45,531 nucleotides of DNA, from positions 1 through 45,531 of the forward strand of contig NZ_CANLFS010000025.1 in NCBI RefSeq assembly GCF_947490095.1, read 5' to 3'. Shown here one piece after another: positions 1 to 10,567 of the stretch. The notes under the pieces were generated by a model. The model had not been told where the DNA came from, did not search any database, and worked only from the letters and a program-made list of their open reading frames with translations. The DNA is from an uncultured Halomonas sp. (lineage in GTDB: Bacteria; Pseudomonadota; Gammaproteobacteria; Pseudomonadales; Halomonadaceae). A program made the position numbers and the translations under genes. Each line of letters starts with the position of its first letter. Within the stretch, counting starts at the first letter, position 1.

Positions 1-77
1 TGGCGCGCCCGGGAGGATTCGAACCTCCGACCACCTGATTCGTAGTCAGGTACTCTATCCAGCTGAGCTACGGGCGC
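1..77 (-). tRNA. tRNA-Arg, anticodon ACG
   Basis: Read on the minus strand, this 77-nt sequence folds as a standard tRNA. The acceptor stem pairs GCGCCCG with CGGGCGC, the CCA end is encoded, the T loop reads GGTTCGAATCC, and the 7-nt anticodon loop CTACGAA gives anticodon ACG (arginine, CGN codons after A-to-I editing). The gene ends on the first base of the window. It lies 21 nt downstream of tRNA-Ser and is probably co-transcribed with it. Confidence 0.97.
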
Positions 78-98
78 TTATGCTTCACGGCATCGTTA

Positions 99-191
99 TG
101 GCGGAGAGGGAGGGATTCGAACCCTCGAAGAGGCTATAAACCCCTTACTCCCTTAGCAGGGGAGCGCCTTCAGCCACTCGGCCACCTCTCC
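99..191 (-). tRNA. tRNA-Ser, anticodon GCT
   Basis: This is a 93-nt minus-strand tRNA with the long variable arm typical of serine tRNAs. The acceptor stem pairs GGAGAGG with CCTCTCC, followed by G and an encoded CCA. The anticodon loop CTGCTAA gives GCT, which reads AGC and AGU. It lies between csrA and tRNA-Arg. A csrA, tRNA-Ser, tRNA-Arg order is common in Pseudomonas-like genomes. Confidence 0.97.
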
Positions 192-275
192 CTAACGACA
201 CGGCGCATATCTTACCGTTTCCGAAGGGGTTTGTCCAGCACCCCTGCGATTTTTTTGTTTACCCGCCCTGGGCGC

Positions 276-473
276 TTAGGCGTCATGACCGGATGTATCG
301 TCGTCACTCTTCTCGCGCTGGATACGCTGATAGATCTCCTCGCGATGGACCGCCACATCCTTCGGCGCATTCACGCCGATACGGACCTGGTTACCTTTCA
401 CGCCCAGCACCGTCACGGTTATGTCATCACCTATCATCAAGGTCTCGCCGACGCGACGGGTCAGGATAAGCAT
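276..473 (-). CDS. csrA: Carbon storage regulator CsrA (RsmA)
   Basis: The product is a 65-residue homodimeric RNA-binding protein that binds GGA motifs in mRNA leaders, usually blocking translation, and is titrated by CsrB/RsmZ-type RNAs. The sequence begins [15 protein letters not shown] and contains [19 protein letters not shown], the core of the family. I chose the start at 473 because the family begins with MLILTR and because GGAG lies 8 nt upstream of this ATG. The frame stays open upstream to 575, but that stretch is not CsrA-like. The ribosome-binding site (AGAAGGAGATC) itself contains GGA, so autoregulation is possible. The acidic tail ([12 protein letters not shown]) varies between species. 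A candidate antagonist RNA lies at 10435-10561. Confidence 0.96.
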   Translation of the reverse strand: MLILTRRVGETLMIGDDITVTVLGVKGNQVRIGVNAPKDVAVHREEIYQRIQREKSDDDTSGHDA

Positions 474-542
474 GGCTGATCTCCTTCTCAGACTTGTTCT
501 CTGGCTGGCAACGGGTGTTGGCCGGTGGTCCCACGTCGCCTT

Positions 543-572
543 AGTATGTGGCAGAACGTCCTCCGTGACCAA
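543..572 (-). promoter_or_regulatory. Possible csrA promoter
   Basis: On the minus strand TTGGTC (567-572) and CATACT (543-548) are separated by 18 nt, about 70 nt upstream of the csrA ATG. Each hexamer matches the sigma-70 consensus only partly. The 207-nt gap between lysC and csrA leaves room for an independent promoter. Confidence 0.35.
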
Positions 573-680
573 CAAGGCGACCCATGAAACATCAGGTCAC
601 CCGTTGAAGGGAAGCACCGCGGCGAACGCAACGAGCCTCCCCCATCAGCGTAGAAGGGAATCTACCGCCCCGCGGTCGGC

Positions 681-1934
681 TTATTCTTCGCTTTCGATAT
701 CGGCCTTGTCGAGGCCGAAGGCCTTGTGCAGGGAGCGCACGGCGAGCTCCATCTGCTTCTCGTCGATCACCACGGAGATCTTGATTTCGGAGGTGGAGAC
801 CATGCGGATGTTGATGTTCTCATCGGCGAGGACGCGGAACATCCTGGAGGCCACACCGGCATGGGAGCGCATGCCCACGCCGACCAGCGACACCTTGGCG
901 ATATTGTCATCGCCCTTGACCTCACCCTCGCCCAGGTCGGGCAGGACCTGCTCGTTGATGATCTTGAGGGTCTGCTTGTAGTCCGCCTTGGCGACGGTAA
1001 AGGTGAAGTCGGTATAGTCGCCGGCCGGGGCCACGTTCTGCACGATCATGTCGACTTCGATGTTGGCGTCGGCGATGGGGTCGAGAATACGCGATGCCAC
1101 GCCCGGCACATCCGGCGTATTGAGCAGCGTCAGCTTGGCTTCACTGGCGGTGAAGGCGATACCGGAGATCAGCGGTTCTTCCATGGAGTCCTCGTCTTGG
1201 TCGGAGTCTGCAACGATCAGGGTGCCGGGGCCATCCTGGAAACTGGACAGCACACGCAGCGGAACATTGTATTTGCCGGCGAATTCGACGGCGCGAATCT
1301 GCAGCACCTTGGAGCCCAGGCTAGCCAGCTCCAACATCTCCTCGACGGTGATGTTCTCGAGCCGCTGAGCCTTGCTGCAGACGCGGGGGTCGGTGGTATA
1401 GACGCCATCGACGTCGGTATAGATCTGGCACTCGTCGGCCTTCAGCGCCGCCGCCAGGGCGACGCCGGTGGTATCGGAGCCGCCGCGGCCGAGGGTGGTG
1501 ATATTGCCCTCCTCGTCGACCCCTTGAAAACCGGCCACGACCACTACCTGGCCATCATCCAGGTCGGCCTGCAGCTCGTCGGTCTCGATACGCTGGATGC
1601 GCGCCTTGGTATGGGCGTTATCGGTCTGAATGCCCACCTGTGACCCCGTATAGGAGGTCGCCGGCACGCCCAGCTTGTGCAGCGCCATGGCCAGCAGCGA
1701 GATGGTGACCTGCTCACCGGTGGAGACCAGCATATCCATCTCACGCGGCGTCGGCTCGTCATTGATCTCGTTGGCCATGCCGATCAGGCGATTGGTCTCG
1801 CCGCTCATGGCCGATACCACCACCACGACCTGGTGGCCATTCTCACGAAAGCCCTTGACCTTCTCGGCCACGGCCTTGATGCGCTCCACGGAGCCCACCG
1901 AGGTACCGCCAAATTTCTGTACGTAAAGTGCCAT
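681..1934 (-). CDS. lysC: Aspartate kinase
   Basis: This enzyme phosphorylates aspartate, the first step toward lysine, threonine and methionine (and ectoine in halophiles). The protein is 417 residues, the usual size for the Pseudomonas-type monofunctional enzyme. The kinase signature KFGGTS is at residues 7-12. The amino-acid kinase domain runs to about residue 245. Two ACT domains follow (about 265-340 and 345-412), where lysine or threonine would bind in feedback control. An in-frame ATG at 1184 with GAGGA just upstream could start a separate small subunit of 167 residues covering the ACT domains (see findings). It lies downstream of alaS on the same strand with a 103-nt gap, and 207 nt upstream of csrA. 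Confidence 0.96.
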   Translation of the reverse strand: MALYVQKFGGTSVGSVERIKAVAEKVKGFRENGHQVVVVVSAMSGETNRLIGMANEINDEPTPREMDMLVSTGEQVTISLLAMALHKLGVPATSYTGSQVGIQTDNAHTKARIQRIETDELQADLDDGQVVVVAGFQGVDEEGNITTLGRGGSDTTGVALAAALKADECQIYTDVDGVYTTDPRVCSKAQRLENITVEEMLELASLGSKVLQIRAVEFAGKYNVPLRVLSSFQDGPGTLIVADSDQDEDSMEEPLISGIAFTASEAKLTLLNTPDVPGVASRILDPIADANIEVDMIVQNVAPAGDYTDFTFTVAKADYKQTLKIINEQVLPDLGEGEVKGDDNIAKVSLVGVGMRSHAGVASRMFRVLADENINIRMVSTSEIKISVVIDEKQMELAVRSLHKAFGLDKADIESEE

Positions 1935-1999
1935 CTGTGAATTTTCCCTCGTGCGGCGGGCATAGGCGCCCGGATGAGTGAAAGGTGGTTCCTTGCAAT

Positions 2000-2030
2000 C
2001 AGGGCCGGCACCTCTCGGTAACCGGCCCTG
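2000..2030. terminator. Hairpin between alaS and lysC
   Basis: CAGGGCCGG (2000-2008) pairs perfectly with CCGGCCCTG (2022-2030) around a 13-nt loop, just after the alaS stop. There is no T-run on the minus strand. It may be a weak or Rho-assisted terminator, or a processing and stability hairpin between alaS and lysC. Confidence 0.4.
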
Positions 2031-2037
2031 TCGTATT

Positions 2038-4650
2038 CTATTTCAGGCGCTCGCCGACCCAGGCGGCAACCCCCTCCAGGGCCCCCGGCAGGGCCGCCAC
2101 ATCGCTGCCGCCGGCCTGGGCCATATCGGCACGGCCGCCGCCCTTTCCGCCGACCTGGCCGGCCACATGGTTGACCAGCTCGCCGGCCTTGATGCGCCCG
2201 GTGAGGTCATCGGTGACCCCGGCAATCAGGCTCACCTTGCCGGCGGCCTCGTCACCCACCCCCAGCACGATGATGCCGGAACCCAGCTTGTTCTTGAGCT
2301 GGTCGAGCATGCCGCGCAGCTCCTTGCCGGAGACGCCCTCGAGGGGCTTGGCCAGTACCTTGACCCCCGCCACCTCGCAGGCCTCGGCGACCAGGTCGCT
2401 GCCGGCGGCGCTGGCCAGCTTGGCCTTGAGGCGCTCCAGCTCCTTCTCCAGGCCGCGGTTGCGTTCCACCAGCGATGCCACGCGCTCCTCGACCTGTTCG
2501 GGCTTGGCCTTGAGACGCTCGCCGAGGCGGTTGACCCGGGCTTCCTGCTCATAAAACCAGTCCAGCGCCCCCTCCCCGGTGACCGCCTCGATGCGGCGCA
2601 CGCCGGACGCGGTGCCCTGTTCGCTGACGATATGAAAGCAGCCGATATCACCGCTGCGCGCCACATGGGTGCCGCCGCACAGCTCGATGGAGAAGTCATC
2701 GGCGCCGATGGTCAGCACCCGCACGCTATCGGCGTACTTGGCCTCGAAGAGCGCCGCGGCGCCTCTCGCCTTGGCCTCATCCAGGGTCATCTGTTCGGTG
2801 CGCGTCGGTGCGTTGGCCAGGACCTGGGCATTGACCAGGCGCTCCACCTCGGCGAGCTGGTCGGCGCTCACCGGTTCGAAGTGGCTGAAGTCGAAGCGCA
2901 GCCGCTCCGGTGTGACCAGCGAGCCCTTCTGGGCCACGTGGTCGCCCAGCACCATGCGCAACGCCTTGTGCATCAGGTGGGTCGCGGAGTGGTTACGCAC
3001 CGTCGCGGCGCGCAGACCGGCATCCACCGCGGGCTGCACCGCCTCCCCCGGGGCCAGCTCGCCTTCGAGCAGCACCCCATGATGCAGATGGTGGCCGCCC
3101 TGCTTCCGAGTATCCTCCACCAGGAAGCGGCCACCACCGTCGAGGTGCAGATAGCCGGTATCGCCTACCTGGCCGCCGGACTCACCGTAGAAGGGCGTGC
3201 GGTCGAGCACCACGACCGCCTTGTGCTCCGGGACAAGCCGCTCCAGGGCGTTGCCCTCGCGGTCGGCCAGCGCGACAACGGTGGCCCGGTCCTCGAGGCG
3301 CTCATAGCCGGTAAAGGCGGTCTCGCCCTCCAGCTCCAGGACGCCGCCATAGTCGGCGCCGAACTGGCTGGCCGCACGGGCACGCTCACGCTGGGCCGTC
3401 AGCGCACGCTCGAAGCCGACCTCATCGAGGGTAACGCCGCGCTCGCGGCAGACATCGGCGGTTAGGTCGAAAGGGAAACCATAGGTGTCATAGAGCTTGA
3501 ATACCGTCTCGCCGGACAGCACCTCGCCGTCGAGGTCGGCCAGCGCCGCCTCGAGCAGGCCCATGCCATGCTCCAGGGTCCGGGCGAACTGCTCTTCTTC
3601 CTTGAGCAGCACACGCTCGATCTGGGCCCGCGCTTCCCGCAGCTCCGGGTAGGCCGCCCCCATTTCGGCATCCAGCGCCGCCACCAGCCTGTGAAAGAAG
3701 TTGTCCTGGGCACCGAGCTTGTGGCCGTGACGAATAGCGCGCCGGATGATACGACGCAGCACATAGCCACGCCCCTCGTTGGAAGGCAGTACGCCATCGA
3801 CGATCAGGAAGGCACAGGAGCGGATATGGTCGGCGATCACCCGCAGCGACGGGTTGCGGGTATCCTCGTGGCCGGTATGCCGAGCCGCCGCCGCCAGCAG
3901 GTTCTGGAAGAGGTCGATCTCGTAGTTGGAGTGCACGCCCTGCATCACCGCGGCGACGCGCTCAAGCCCCATGCCGGTATCGATGGAGGGCTTGGGCAGC
4001 GGGTGCATATTGCCCTCGGCATCGCGGTCGAACTGCATGAACACCAGGTTCCAGATCTCGATATAGCGATCACCATCCTCCTCGGGGCTTCCGGGCGGCC
4101 CCCCCCATACCTCGGGGCCATGGTCGTAAAAGATCTCGGAGCTCGGCCCGCAGGGGCCGGTATCGCCCATCTGCCAGAAGTTATCCTCATCGAGCCTGGA
4201 GAAGCGCTCGGGGTCGATGCCGACCTCCTCCTTCCAGATGCGCTCGGCCTCGTCGTCGCTGACGTGCACCGTGACCCACAGCTTTTCCTTCGGCAGCCCC
4301 AGGGTCTCCGTCAGGAATTCCCAGGCGAAGCGGATGGCGTCACGCTTGAAGTAGTCGCCAAAACTGAAGTTACCCAGCATCTCGAAGAAGGTGTGATGAC
4401 GCGCGGTATAGCCGACGTTATCGAGGTCATTATGCTTGCCCCCGGCGCGAACACAGCGCTGGGAGGAGGTGGCGCGCACATAGGGGCGCGGGTCGCGGCC
4501 CAGGAAGACATCCTTGAAGGGCACCATGCCCGCATTGGTGAACAGCAGGGTCGGGTCATTGCCGGGAACCAGGGAGCTGGAGGGCACGATGCTATGGTCG
4601 TGCGCTTCGAAGTAACTCAGAAAGGCCTGTCTGATGTCTGCGCTTTTCAT
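2038..4650 (-). CDS. alaS: Alanyl-tRNA synthetase
   Basis: This class II synthetase charges tRNA-Ala and edits mischarged serine and glycine. From the chosen start ([13 protein letters not shown] at 4650) it has 870 residues, close to the E. coli length. The frame runs 20 codons further upstream, but those residues do not match the family. Visible features are the catalytic core near the N-terminus ([19 protein letters not shown]), the editing-domain zinc motifs HSATH and CGGTH near residues 560-670, and a C-terminal oligomerisation/C-Ala region. It lies between recX and lysC on the same strand, 204 nt from recX, with a likely promoter of its own. Confidence 0.97.
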   Translation of the reverse strand: MKSADIRQAFLSYFEAHDHSIVPSSSLVPGNDPTLLFTNAGMVPFKDVFLGRDPRPYVRATSSQRCVRAGGKHNDLDNVGYTARHHTFFEMLGNFSFGDYFKRDAIRFAWEFLTETLGLPKEKLWVTVHVSDDEAERIWKEEVGIDPERFSRLDEDNFWQMGDTGPCGPSSEIFYDHGPEVWGGPPGSPEEDGDRYIEIWNLVFMQFDRDAEGNMHPLPKPSIDTGMGLERVAAVMQGVHSNYEIDLFQNLLAAAARHTGHEDTRNPSLRVIADHIRSCAFLIVDGVLPSNEGRGYVLRRIIRRAIRHGHKLGAQDNFFHRLVAALDAEMGAAYPELREARAQIERVLLKEEEQFARTLEHGMGLLEAALADLDGEVLSGETVFKLYDTYGFPFDLTADVCRERGVTLDEVGFERALTAQRERARAASQFGADYGGVLELEGETAFTGYERLEDRATVVALADREGNALERLVPEHKAVVVLDRTPFYGESGGQVGDTGYLHLDGGGRFLVEDTRKQGGHHLHHGVLLEGELAPGEAVQPAVDAGLRAATVRNHSATHLMHKALRMVLGDHVAQKGSLVTPERLRFDFSHFEPVSADQLAEVERLVNAQVLANAPTRTEQMTLDEAKARGAAALFEAKYADSVRVLTIGADDFSIELCGGTHVARSGDIGCFHIVSEQGTASGVRRIEAVTGEGALDWFYEQEARVNRLGERLKAKPEQVEERVASLVERNRGLEKELERLKAKLASAAGSDLVAEACEVAGVKVLAKPLEGVSGKELRGMLDQLKNKLGSGIIVLGVGDEAAGKVSLIAGVTDDLTGRIKAGELVNHVAGQVGGKGGGRADMAQAGGSDVAALPGALEGVAAWVGERLK

Positions 4651-4779
4651 GGGGTATCCGTGGCGATGAACGGGGTGACCCGGCGGGCGACGCTGGCTCG
4701 AGGCGGGCACGGTGACACACCGAAATCGGGCGCATCACGGTGCCTCGGGATGCCACCCGGGGCGTTCGCAAAGGGAGTC

Positions 4780-4798
4780 ATTATAGCGCAGTTGTCAA
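4780..4798 (-). promoter_or_regulatory. Probable alaS promoter region
   Basis: A perfect minus-strand -10 hexamer TATAAT (4780-4785) lies 130 nt upstream of the alaS ATG. A perfect TTGACA (4793-4798) is nearby but only 7 nt from it, too close to act as its -35. The real -35 may be the TTTAGT region further upstream, so only the -10 is well supported. Confidence 0.45.
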
Positions 4799-4854
4799 GG
4801 GACTAAAGGGGCAGTCACGCCGACGGCGGCCAGGATGCCCCGAGGCACGCCGCC

Positions 4855-5331
4855 CTACGCCTCGTCGGCGCCGTCTTCCCAGGCGTGTGCCAGGGCGTGG
4901 CGCACCTGGTCGAAATCGAAGCCGCGGCCGGCGAGAAAGCGCTCGCGGCGGGCGCGTTCCCGCGGAGACTCTCCGGGGCCCGAGAAGCGCCGCGAGAGCG
5001 CTTCGCAGGCCAGGGCCCGCCAATCCACCTCGCCCGCCGCGAAGGCCTCCTTCACCTCCTCGGGGGAAAGGCCGCGGCGCGCCATTTCCAGGCGAATCTT
5101 GACGGGTCCCTGGCCGCGAAAGAGGCGCGAGCGCAGGAAACTCTCGGCGAAGCGGGCATCGGACTGCAGCCCCTGCTCGGCGAGTTCATCGAGGCATTCG
5201 GCGACGGCTTCGCCAGCATGCCCCTTGGCCGCCAGGCGGTCTTCCAGCTCGGCGCGGGAATACTCGCGCCGAGCCAGCAGCCGAATCGCATCATCACGGG
5301 GCGTGGCATCCCCGGCGCCGCGCTCGAACAT
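4855..5331 (-). CDS. recX: Regulatory protein RecX
   Basis: RecX modulates RecA by capping filament growth. The 158-residue protein shows the family's three-helix repeats: residues such as AIRLLARREYSRAELEDRL in the first repeat, then a second repeat around FAESFLRSRLFRGQGPVKI and a third near the C-terminus (RRERFLAGRGFDFDQVRHAL). It starts 3 nt after the recA stop, so it is translated from the recA transcript, the usual arrangement. The C-terminus is acidic. Confidence 0.94.
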   Translation of the reverse strand: MFERGAGDATPRDDAIRLLARREYSRAELEDRLAAKGHAGEAVAECLDELAEQGLQSDARFAESFLRSRLFRGQGPVKIRLEMARRGLSPEEVKEAFAAGEVDWRALACEALSRRFSGPGESPRERARRERFLAGRGFDFDQVRHALAHAWEDGADEA

Positions 5332-5334
5332 GGC

Positions 5335-6402
<1,068 letters not shown>

Positions 6403-6433
6403 CACGGGCCTCCTCAATCTGGGACTCTAAACA

Positions 6434-6449
6434 CTGTATGATTGAACAG
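6434..6449 (-). promoter_or_regulatory. LexA-binding SOS box of recA
   Basis: The minus strand reads CTGTTCAATCATACAG, matching the CTGT-N8-ACAG LexA operator of gammaproteobacteria exactly. It lies 32 nt upstream of the recA ATG. It overlaps a likely -10 (TACAGT), so LexA binding would block transcription until DNA damage. Confidence 0.9.
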
Positions 6450-6509
6450 CAGTATGGAGAAAAATGGCGGGCTCGGCCAGCGAAAGTTGTGCCGACAAGA
6501 CACCCTCCC

Positions 6510-7022
6510 TCAGTGCGCCTCGAGGCGGCGCACCAGGCCGACCAGCGCCTCGCGCACCGCCTGCTCGCGTATGGCACGGCGGTCGCCGGGGTAGCAGAAA
6601 CACTCCGCCTGAGCCGCCGTATCATCGCCCCAGGCCAGCCACACCGTGCCCACCGGCTTGTCGGCACTGCCGCCGCCGGGACCGGCCACGCCGCTGATCG
6701 CCACGCCGAGGTCGGCGCCGCTGTCACGACAGGCGCCGATCGCCATCGCCTCTACCACCTCGCGACTCACCGCGCCATGCGTGTCGAGCAAGGCTTCGGC
6801 CACGCCCAGCAGGCGCATCTTGGCCGCATTGGAATAGGTCACGTAGCCGGTTTCGAAGTAGTCGGAACAGCCGGCTGCCGAGGTAATGGCGCTGGCCACC
6901 CCGCCGCCGGTGCAGGACTCGGCGCAGGTAATGGCGACGCCCCGGTCTCGACACAGCCTCCCCAGACGCTCGGCCAGGGTGGCCAGGTCGAGATTGGCGA
7001 GGTTCGCGGCTGAGTGGGACAT
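6510..7022 (-). CDS. pncC: Nicotinamide-nucleotide amidase (CinA C-terminal family)
   Basis: This enzyme deamidates nicotinamide mononucleotide to nicotinic acid mononucleotide in pyridine-nucleotide recycling. From ATG at 7022 (MSHSAANLANLDLATLA, with GGAG about 8 nt upstream) it has 170 residues, the size of stand-alone CinA C-terminal domains. Family motifs are CAESCTGG near residue 31, the VTYSNAAKMRLLGV segment and SGVAGPGGG. The frame stays open to 7229, but that part overlaps the mutS start region and looks non-coding. It lies upstream of recA on the same strand and is divergent from mutS, as in Pseudomonas. Confidence 0.93.
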   Translation of the reverse strand: MSHSAANLANLDLATLAERLGRLCRDRGVAITCAESCTGGGVASAITSAAGCSDYFETGYVTYSNAAKMRLLGVAEALLDTHGAVSREVVEAMAIGACRDSGADLGVAISGVAGPGGGSADKPVGTVWLAWGDDTAAQAECFCYPGDRRAIREQAVREALVGLVRRLEAH

Positions 7023-7057
7023 GATACTGACTCCTGCACGATGGATCGAAGGCAGGC

Positions 7058-7086
7058 CTGACGAGGCGAGGCCATCTGCGTAGAAT
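7058..7086 (+). promoter_or_regulatory. Probable mutS promoter
   Basis: CTGACG (7058-7063) and TAGAAT (7081-7086) are separated by exactly 17 nt and end 87 nt upstream of the mutS ATG, in the divergent gap with pncC. The match to sigma-70 hexamers is good but not perfect. Confidence 0.5.
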
Positions 7087-7173
7087 ACTGCCTTTGCCGA
7101 GGGGATGCAGGCGCTGCCCCCCCGCTCGCCCATCCGTTGACCGCTCAACGCCACCAGGAGCCCGGAAATCACC

Positions 7174-9753
7174 ATGTCCCAGGCCAGCACCCAGCATACG
7201 CCGATGATGGCCCAGTACCTGAAGATCAAGCGCGAACACCCCGAGGTGCTGCTCTTCTATCGCATGGGCGACTTCTATGAACTCTTCTTCGAGGACGCCA
7301 GGCGCGCCGCCTCGCTGCTGGATATTACCCTGACCCAGCGCGGCCAGTCCGCCGGTCAACCGATTCCCATGGCCGGGATCCCCTACCATAGCGCCGAGGG
7401 ATACCTGGCGCGCCTGGTGGCCGCCGGCGAATCGGTGGCAATCTGCGAGCAGACCGGCGACCCCGCCACCAGCAAGGGGCCGGTGGAGCGCCGTGTGGTG
7501 CGCATCGTCACCCCCGGCACCCTGTATGACGAGGCGCTGCTCGACGCCCGCCGCGACAACCTGCTGGTGGCCGCGCACGTCACCGCCGAGCGCACCGGCC
7601 TGGCCTGGCTGGAGCTCTCCAGCGGGCGCTTTAGTGTGCTGGAGGTGGAAAGCGAAGGCGAGCTGCTGGCCGAGCTCCAGCGCCTCGACCCGGCCGAATT
7701 GCTGGTGGCCGAGAGCCTGAGCCTGCCGCCGACCCTGGAGGGGCGCCGCGGGCTGCGCCGCCAGAGCGACTGGTTGTTCGACCTCGAGGGCGCGACCCGC
7801 CTGCTGTGCGACCAGTTCGGCGTCCAGGACCTGCGTGGCTTCGGCTGCGCGCACCTGACCGCCGCCCTGACCGCCGCCGGTGTGCTGGTGGAGTACGCCC
7901 GGGATACCCAGCGCTCCCGCCTGCCCCACGTCACCGCCATCGGCGTGGAAAGCCGCGATGACACCGTGGTCATCGACGCCGCCAGCCGACGCAATCTGGA
8001 GATCGATACCAACCTGGGCGGTAGCGGCGACAATACCCTGGCCAGCGTGCTCGACACCACCGCCACCGCCATGGGCTCGCGACACCTCAAGCGCTGGCTC
8101 AACCGCCCGCTGCGCGACCGCGAGCGTGTCCAGGCCCGCCAGTCCGCCGTCACCCTGCTGCTGGAGGCGGACGGCTTCGTGACGCTCACCGACTCGCTCA
8201 AGGCGATCGGCGACGTGGAGCGCATCCTGGCCCGCGTCGCCCTCTACAGCGCGCGACCACGTGACCTGGCGCGGCTGCGCGATGCCTTCAATGCCCTGCC
8301 CGACCTGGCGTCCCGGCTCGCCGACTATCCCGAGGGCTCCGCCCTGGACGAGCTCAGGCGCCATGTTCACCCCTACCCCGAACTCGCCGACACCCTGAAT
8401 CGCGCCCTGATGGAGAACCCGCCGGTGGTGATCCGCGACGGCGGTGTGCTCGCCGATGGCTTCGACGCCGAGCTCGACGAACACCGCGGCCTCGCCGAGC
8501 ATGCCGGCGACTACCTGGTCAGGCTCGAGACCCGGGAGCGCGAGCGTACCGGCCTGCCCGGCCTCAAGGTCGGCTACAATCGGGTACATGGCTATTACAT
8601 CGAAATCCCCAGGGCACAGGCCAAGGAGGCGCCGGTGGACTATATCCGTCGCCAGACCCTGAAGAACGCCGAGCGCTTTATCATCCCCGAGCTCAAGGAG
8701 TTCGAGGACAAGGCCCTGTCGGCGAAGTCCCGGGCCCTGGCCCGCGAGAAGCTGCTCTACGAGGGCCTGCTCGACACCCTGAATGCCGACCTCGGCGCCC
8801 TTCAGGCCAGTGCCCAGGCCCTGGCGGCACTGGATGTGCTATGTAGCTTCGCCGAGCGCGCCCATGCCCTGGAGCTCGTGCGCCCACGCCTCGCCGAGGC
8901 GCCGGGCATCGCCATCCGCGGCGGTCGCCACCCGGTGGTGGAGCGAGTCAGCGATACGCCCTTCGTGCCCAACGATCTGAACATGGGAGACGAGCGCCGC
9001 ATGCTGGTGATCACCGGCCCCAACATGGGCGGTAAATCCACCTATATGCGACAGGCCGCGCTGATCGTGCTCCTCGCTCATACCGGCAGCTTCGTGCCCG
9101 CCGACGAGGCCGAGATCGGCCCGGTGGACCGCATCTTCACCCGCATCGGCTCGTCGGATGACCTGGCCGGCGGCCGCTCCACCTTTATGGTGGAGATGAC
9201 CGAGACCGCCAATATCCTGCATAACGCCACCGACCACAGCCTGGTGCTGATGGACGAGATCGGGCGCGGCACCAGCACCTTCGACGGCCTCTCCCTGGCC
9301 TGGGCCAGCGCCGAGCACTTGACCCACACCCGTGCCTTTACGCTGTTCGCCACCCATTACTTCGAGATGACCGCCCTGGCCGAACTGGCCGAGGGCGTGG
9401 CCAACGTGCACCTGACCGCGGCGGAGCACAAGGACGGCATCGTCTTCATGCACCGCGTGGAGGAAGGCCCCGCCAGCCAGAGCTATGGCCTGCAGGTGGC
9501 CCAGCTGGCCGGCGTGCCCCAGGGGGTGATCGCCCGCGCCCGGGAAAAGCTCTCTCAGCTTGAACAGCAGGAGGTCGACCAGGGCAGTCGCCCGACGAGC
9601 GTCGCCGACCACCCCACGGCGGCGCCCCTACAGAACGACCTCTTCGCCAGCCCGCCCCACCCGCTGGTGGAGGAGCTCGATGGCCTCGCCCTCGACGACC
9701 TCAGCCCGCGTCAGGCCCTGGCGCTTCTCTATCGCTGGCGGGAGGCACTCTAA
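7174..9753 (+). CDS. mutS: DNA mismatch repair protein MutS
   Basis: MutS recognises mismatches and small loops and recruits MutL. The 859-residue protein is full length. The mismatch-reading motif F-Y-E is at residues 34-36 (GDFYELF). The connector, lever and clamp domains follow. The ATPase Walker A (GPNMGGKST) begins at residue 615, with the Walker B region [13 protein letters not shown] and the ATHYFEM segment downstream. The C-terminal tail contains the low-complexity linker and the small beta-clamp/tetramerisation region ([21 protein letters not shown]). The start at 7174 has CAGGAG upstream. fdxA follows on the same strand. Confidence 0.98.
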   Translation: MSQASTQHTPMMAQYLKIKREHPEVLLFYRMGDFYELFFEDARRAASLLDITLTQRGQSAGQPIPMAGIPYHSAEGYLARLVAAGESVAICEQTGDPATSKGPVERRVVRIVTPGTLYDEALLDARRDNLLVAAHVTAERTGLAWLELSSGRFSVLEVESEGELLAELQRLDPAELLVAESLSLPPTLEGRRGLRRQSDWLFDLEGATRLLCDQFGVQDLRGFGCAHLTAALTAAGVLVEYARDTQRSRLPHVTAIGVESRDDTVVIDAASRRNLEIDTNLGGSGDNTLASVLDTTATAMGSRHLKRWLNRPLRDRERVQARQSAVTLLLEADGFVTLTDSLKAIGDVERILARVALYSARPRDLARLRDAFNALPDLASRLADYPEGSALDELRRHVHPYPELADTLNRALMENPPVVIRDGGVLADGFDAELDEHRGLAEHAGDYLVRLETRERERTGLPGLKVGYNRVHGYYIEIPRAQAKEAPVDYIRRQTLKNAERFIIPELKEFEDKALSAKSRALAREKLLYEGLLDTLNADLGALQASAQALAALDVLCSFAERAHALELVRPRLAEAPGIAIRGGRHPVVERVSDTPFVPNDLNMGDERRMLVITGPNMGGKSTYMRQAALIVLLAHTGSFVPADEAEIGPVDRIFTRIGSSDDLAGGRSTFMVEMTETANILHNATDHSLVLMDEIGRGTSTFDGLSLAWASAEHLTHTRAFTLFATHYFEMTALAELAEGVANVHLTAAEHKDGIVFMHRVEEGPASQSYGLQVAQLAGVPQGVIARAREKLSQLEQQEVDQGSRPTSVADHPTAAPLQNDLFASPPHPLVEELDGLALDDLSPRQALALLYRWREAL

Positions 9754-9840
9754 CGGGATAGTGCCATCGCCCTCACCAGAACCAAGGGCTGCCGGGGACG
9801 CCCCGAGACAAGATAGTGCCTCTCCCGGCCAGCCACAGGC

Positions 9841-9857
9841 CGCCTGGTTGCCAGGCG
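9841..9857. terminator. Hairpin downstream of mutS
   Basis: CGCCTGG (9841-9847) pairs perfectly with CCAGGCG (9851-9857) around TTG. A smaller CGGGG-ACG-CCCCG hairpin lies at 9793-9805. Neither has a T-run, so factor-independent termination is doubtful. They are the only structures I see between the mutS stop and the fdxA promoter region. Confidence 0.3.
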
Positions 9858-9945
9858 CTCGTCGATCGCCCCCGATAAGAACGCGCCTTTGCTTGCGGCG
9901 GCCGGGCAGCGGCGACTAAAATGAACGGATCCACGCAATCAATAG

Positions 9946-9967
9946 AATAAAAACCATGGTTTTTATT
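9946..9967. promoter_or_regulatory. Perfect 22-bp palindrome upstream of fdxA
   Basis: The left arm AATAAAAACCA (9946-9956) is followed directly by its exact reverse complement (9957-9967). It is AT-rich in a GC-rich genome and lies 73 nt before the fdxA ATG. A -10-like TAAAAT (9917-9922) lies just upstream with a possible TTGCGG 18 nt before it, so the palindrome would sit at or just after a transcription start, where a dimeric regulator could bind. The regulator is unknown. Confidence 0.5.
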
Positions 9968-10040
9968 ACCTTTTATTATTCACATCGGTCGAGATCCGCC
10001 ACGACAGCGCGAATCCGGTCATGAGGGAGGGAAGAGTGGC

Positions 10041-10364
10041 ATGACATTCGTCGTCACCGAGAACTGCATCAAATGCAAGTACACCGACTGCGTCGAGGTG
10101 TGTCCGGTGGACTGCTTCTACGAAGGGCCCAACTTCCTGGTCATTCACCCCGACGAGTGCATCGACTGCGCCCTGTGCGAGCCGGAATGTCCCGCCGAGG
10201 CGATCTTCTCGGAAGATGAGTTACCCGATGGCCAGGAGTCGTTCGTCGAGATCAACGCCGAGCTGGCCGACGTATGGCCGAATATCAGCGAGAAGAAGGA
10301 TCCGCTGCCCGAGGCCGAGGAGTGGGATGGCACGCCCGGCAAGCGGGACAAGCTGGAGCGCTGA
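10041..10364 (+). CDS. fdxA: Seven-iron ferredoxin FdxA
   Basis: This soluble electron carrier holds one [3Fe-4S] and one [4Fe-4S] cluster. The 107-residue protein has the Azotobacter-type pattern. Cys9, Cys17 and Cys50 fit the 3Fe cluster, and Cys21, Cys40, Cys43 and Cys46 the 4Fe cluster. Cys12 and Cys25 are extra. The remainder is acidic, as in the family. It follows mutS and is convergent with the small RNA at 10435-10561, the same arrangement as fdxA and rsmZ in Pseudomonas. The start has GGGAGG upstream. Confidence 0.96.
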   Translation: MTFVVTENCIKCKYTDCVEVCPVDCFYEGPNFLVIHPDECIDCALCEPECPAEAIFSEDELPDGQESFVEINAELADVWPNISEKKDPLPEAEEWDGTPGKRDKLER

Positions 10365-10390
10365 GGCGCCTCGCGACCCCACGCCAAACA

Positions 10391-10430
10391 AACAGCGCCG
10401 GCCGTCTTGCGACGGCCGGCGCTGTTTTAT
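10391..10430 (+). terminator. Rho-independent terminator of fdxA
   Basis: AACAGCGCCGGCCGTC (10391-10406) pairs perfectly with 10411-10426 around the loop TTGC, followed by TTAT. The stem starts 26 nt after the fdxA stop. It is strong, and partly symmetric. Confidence 0.9.
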
Positions 10431-10434
10431 ACAC

Positions 10435-10460
10435 AAAAAAAAGGCGGCCCTCAGGCCGCC
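10435..10460 (-). terminator. Rho-independent terminator of the small RNA
   Basis: On the minus strand GGCGGCC and GGCCGCC (10443-10460) form a 7-bp stem around a 4-nt loop, followed by eight T (10435-10442). There is no protein gene on this strand between here and the eno terminator at 10726, so this terminator needs an RNA gene to explain it. Confidence 0.9.
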
Positions 10461-10561
10461 GGCTCCCAGCGATTCCTCGAGCGGTTCCCTTCGCCCGGAC
10501 TCCCGTGATGGCGTCCCTGTCCGGAAACGGCATCCTGCCGTACCGGACGCATCACCCGATG
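10435..10561 (-). ncRNA. Probable RsmZ/CsrB-family small RNA (CsrA-sequestering)
   Basis: A predicted minus-strand RNA of about 127 nt. The 3' end is a clear terminator (10443-10460 followed by eight T). The 5' end is inferred from a TACAAT -10 at 10568-10573. The predicted RNA carries seven GGA motifs. One is displayed in the loop of a perfect hairpin, ACGGCA-GGA-TGCCGT (10527-10541). Another helix, CCGGAC with GTCCGG, encloses two GGGA motifs. GGA motifs in loops and single strands, a strong terminator, a length near that of Pseudomonas RsmZ, and a position convergent with fdxA all fit a CsrA antagonist. I see no clear GacA box (TGTAAG-N6-CTTACA) upstream. The exact 5' end is uncertain. Confidence 0.75.
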
Positions 10562-10567
10562 CATCCC

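Noticed and set aside
575..680. Lysine riboswitch or other leader RNA near lysC
   Set aside because: This gap is downstream of lysC, and the 103 nt upstream of lysC is too short and lacks the conserved lysine riboswitch core.
6724..8589. Minus-strand open frame of 621 codons opposite mutS
   Set aside because: It overlaps mutS and pncC in other frames and has low-complexity Gln/Gly/Ala composition. It is a shadow.
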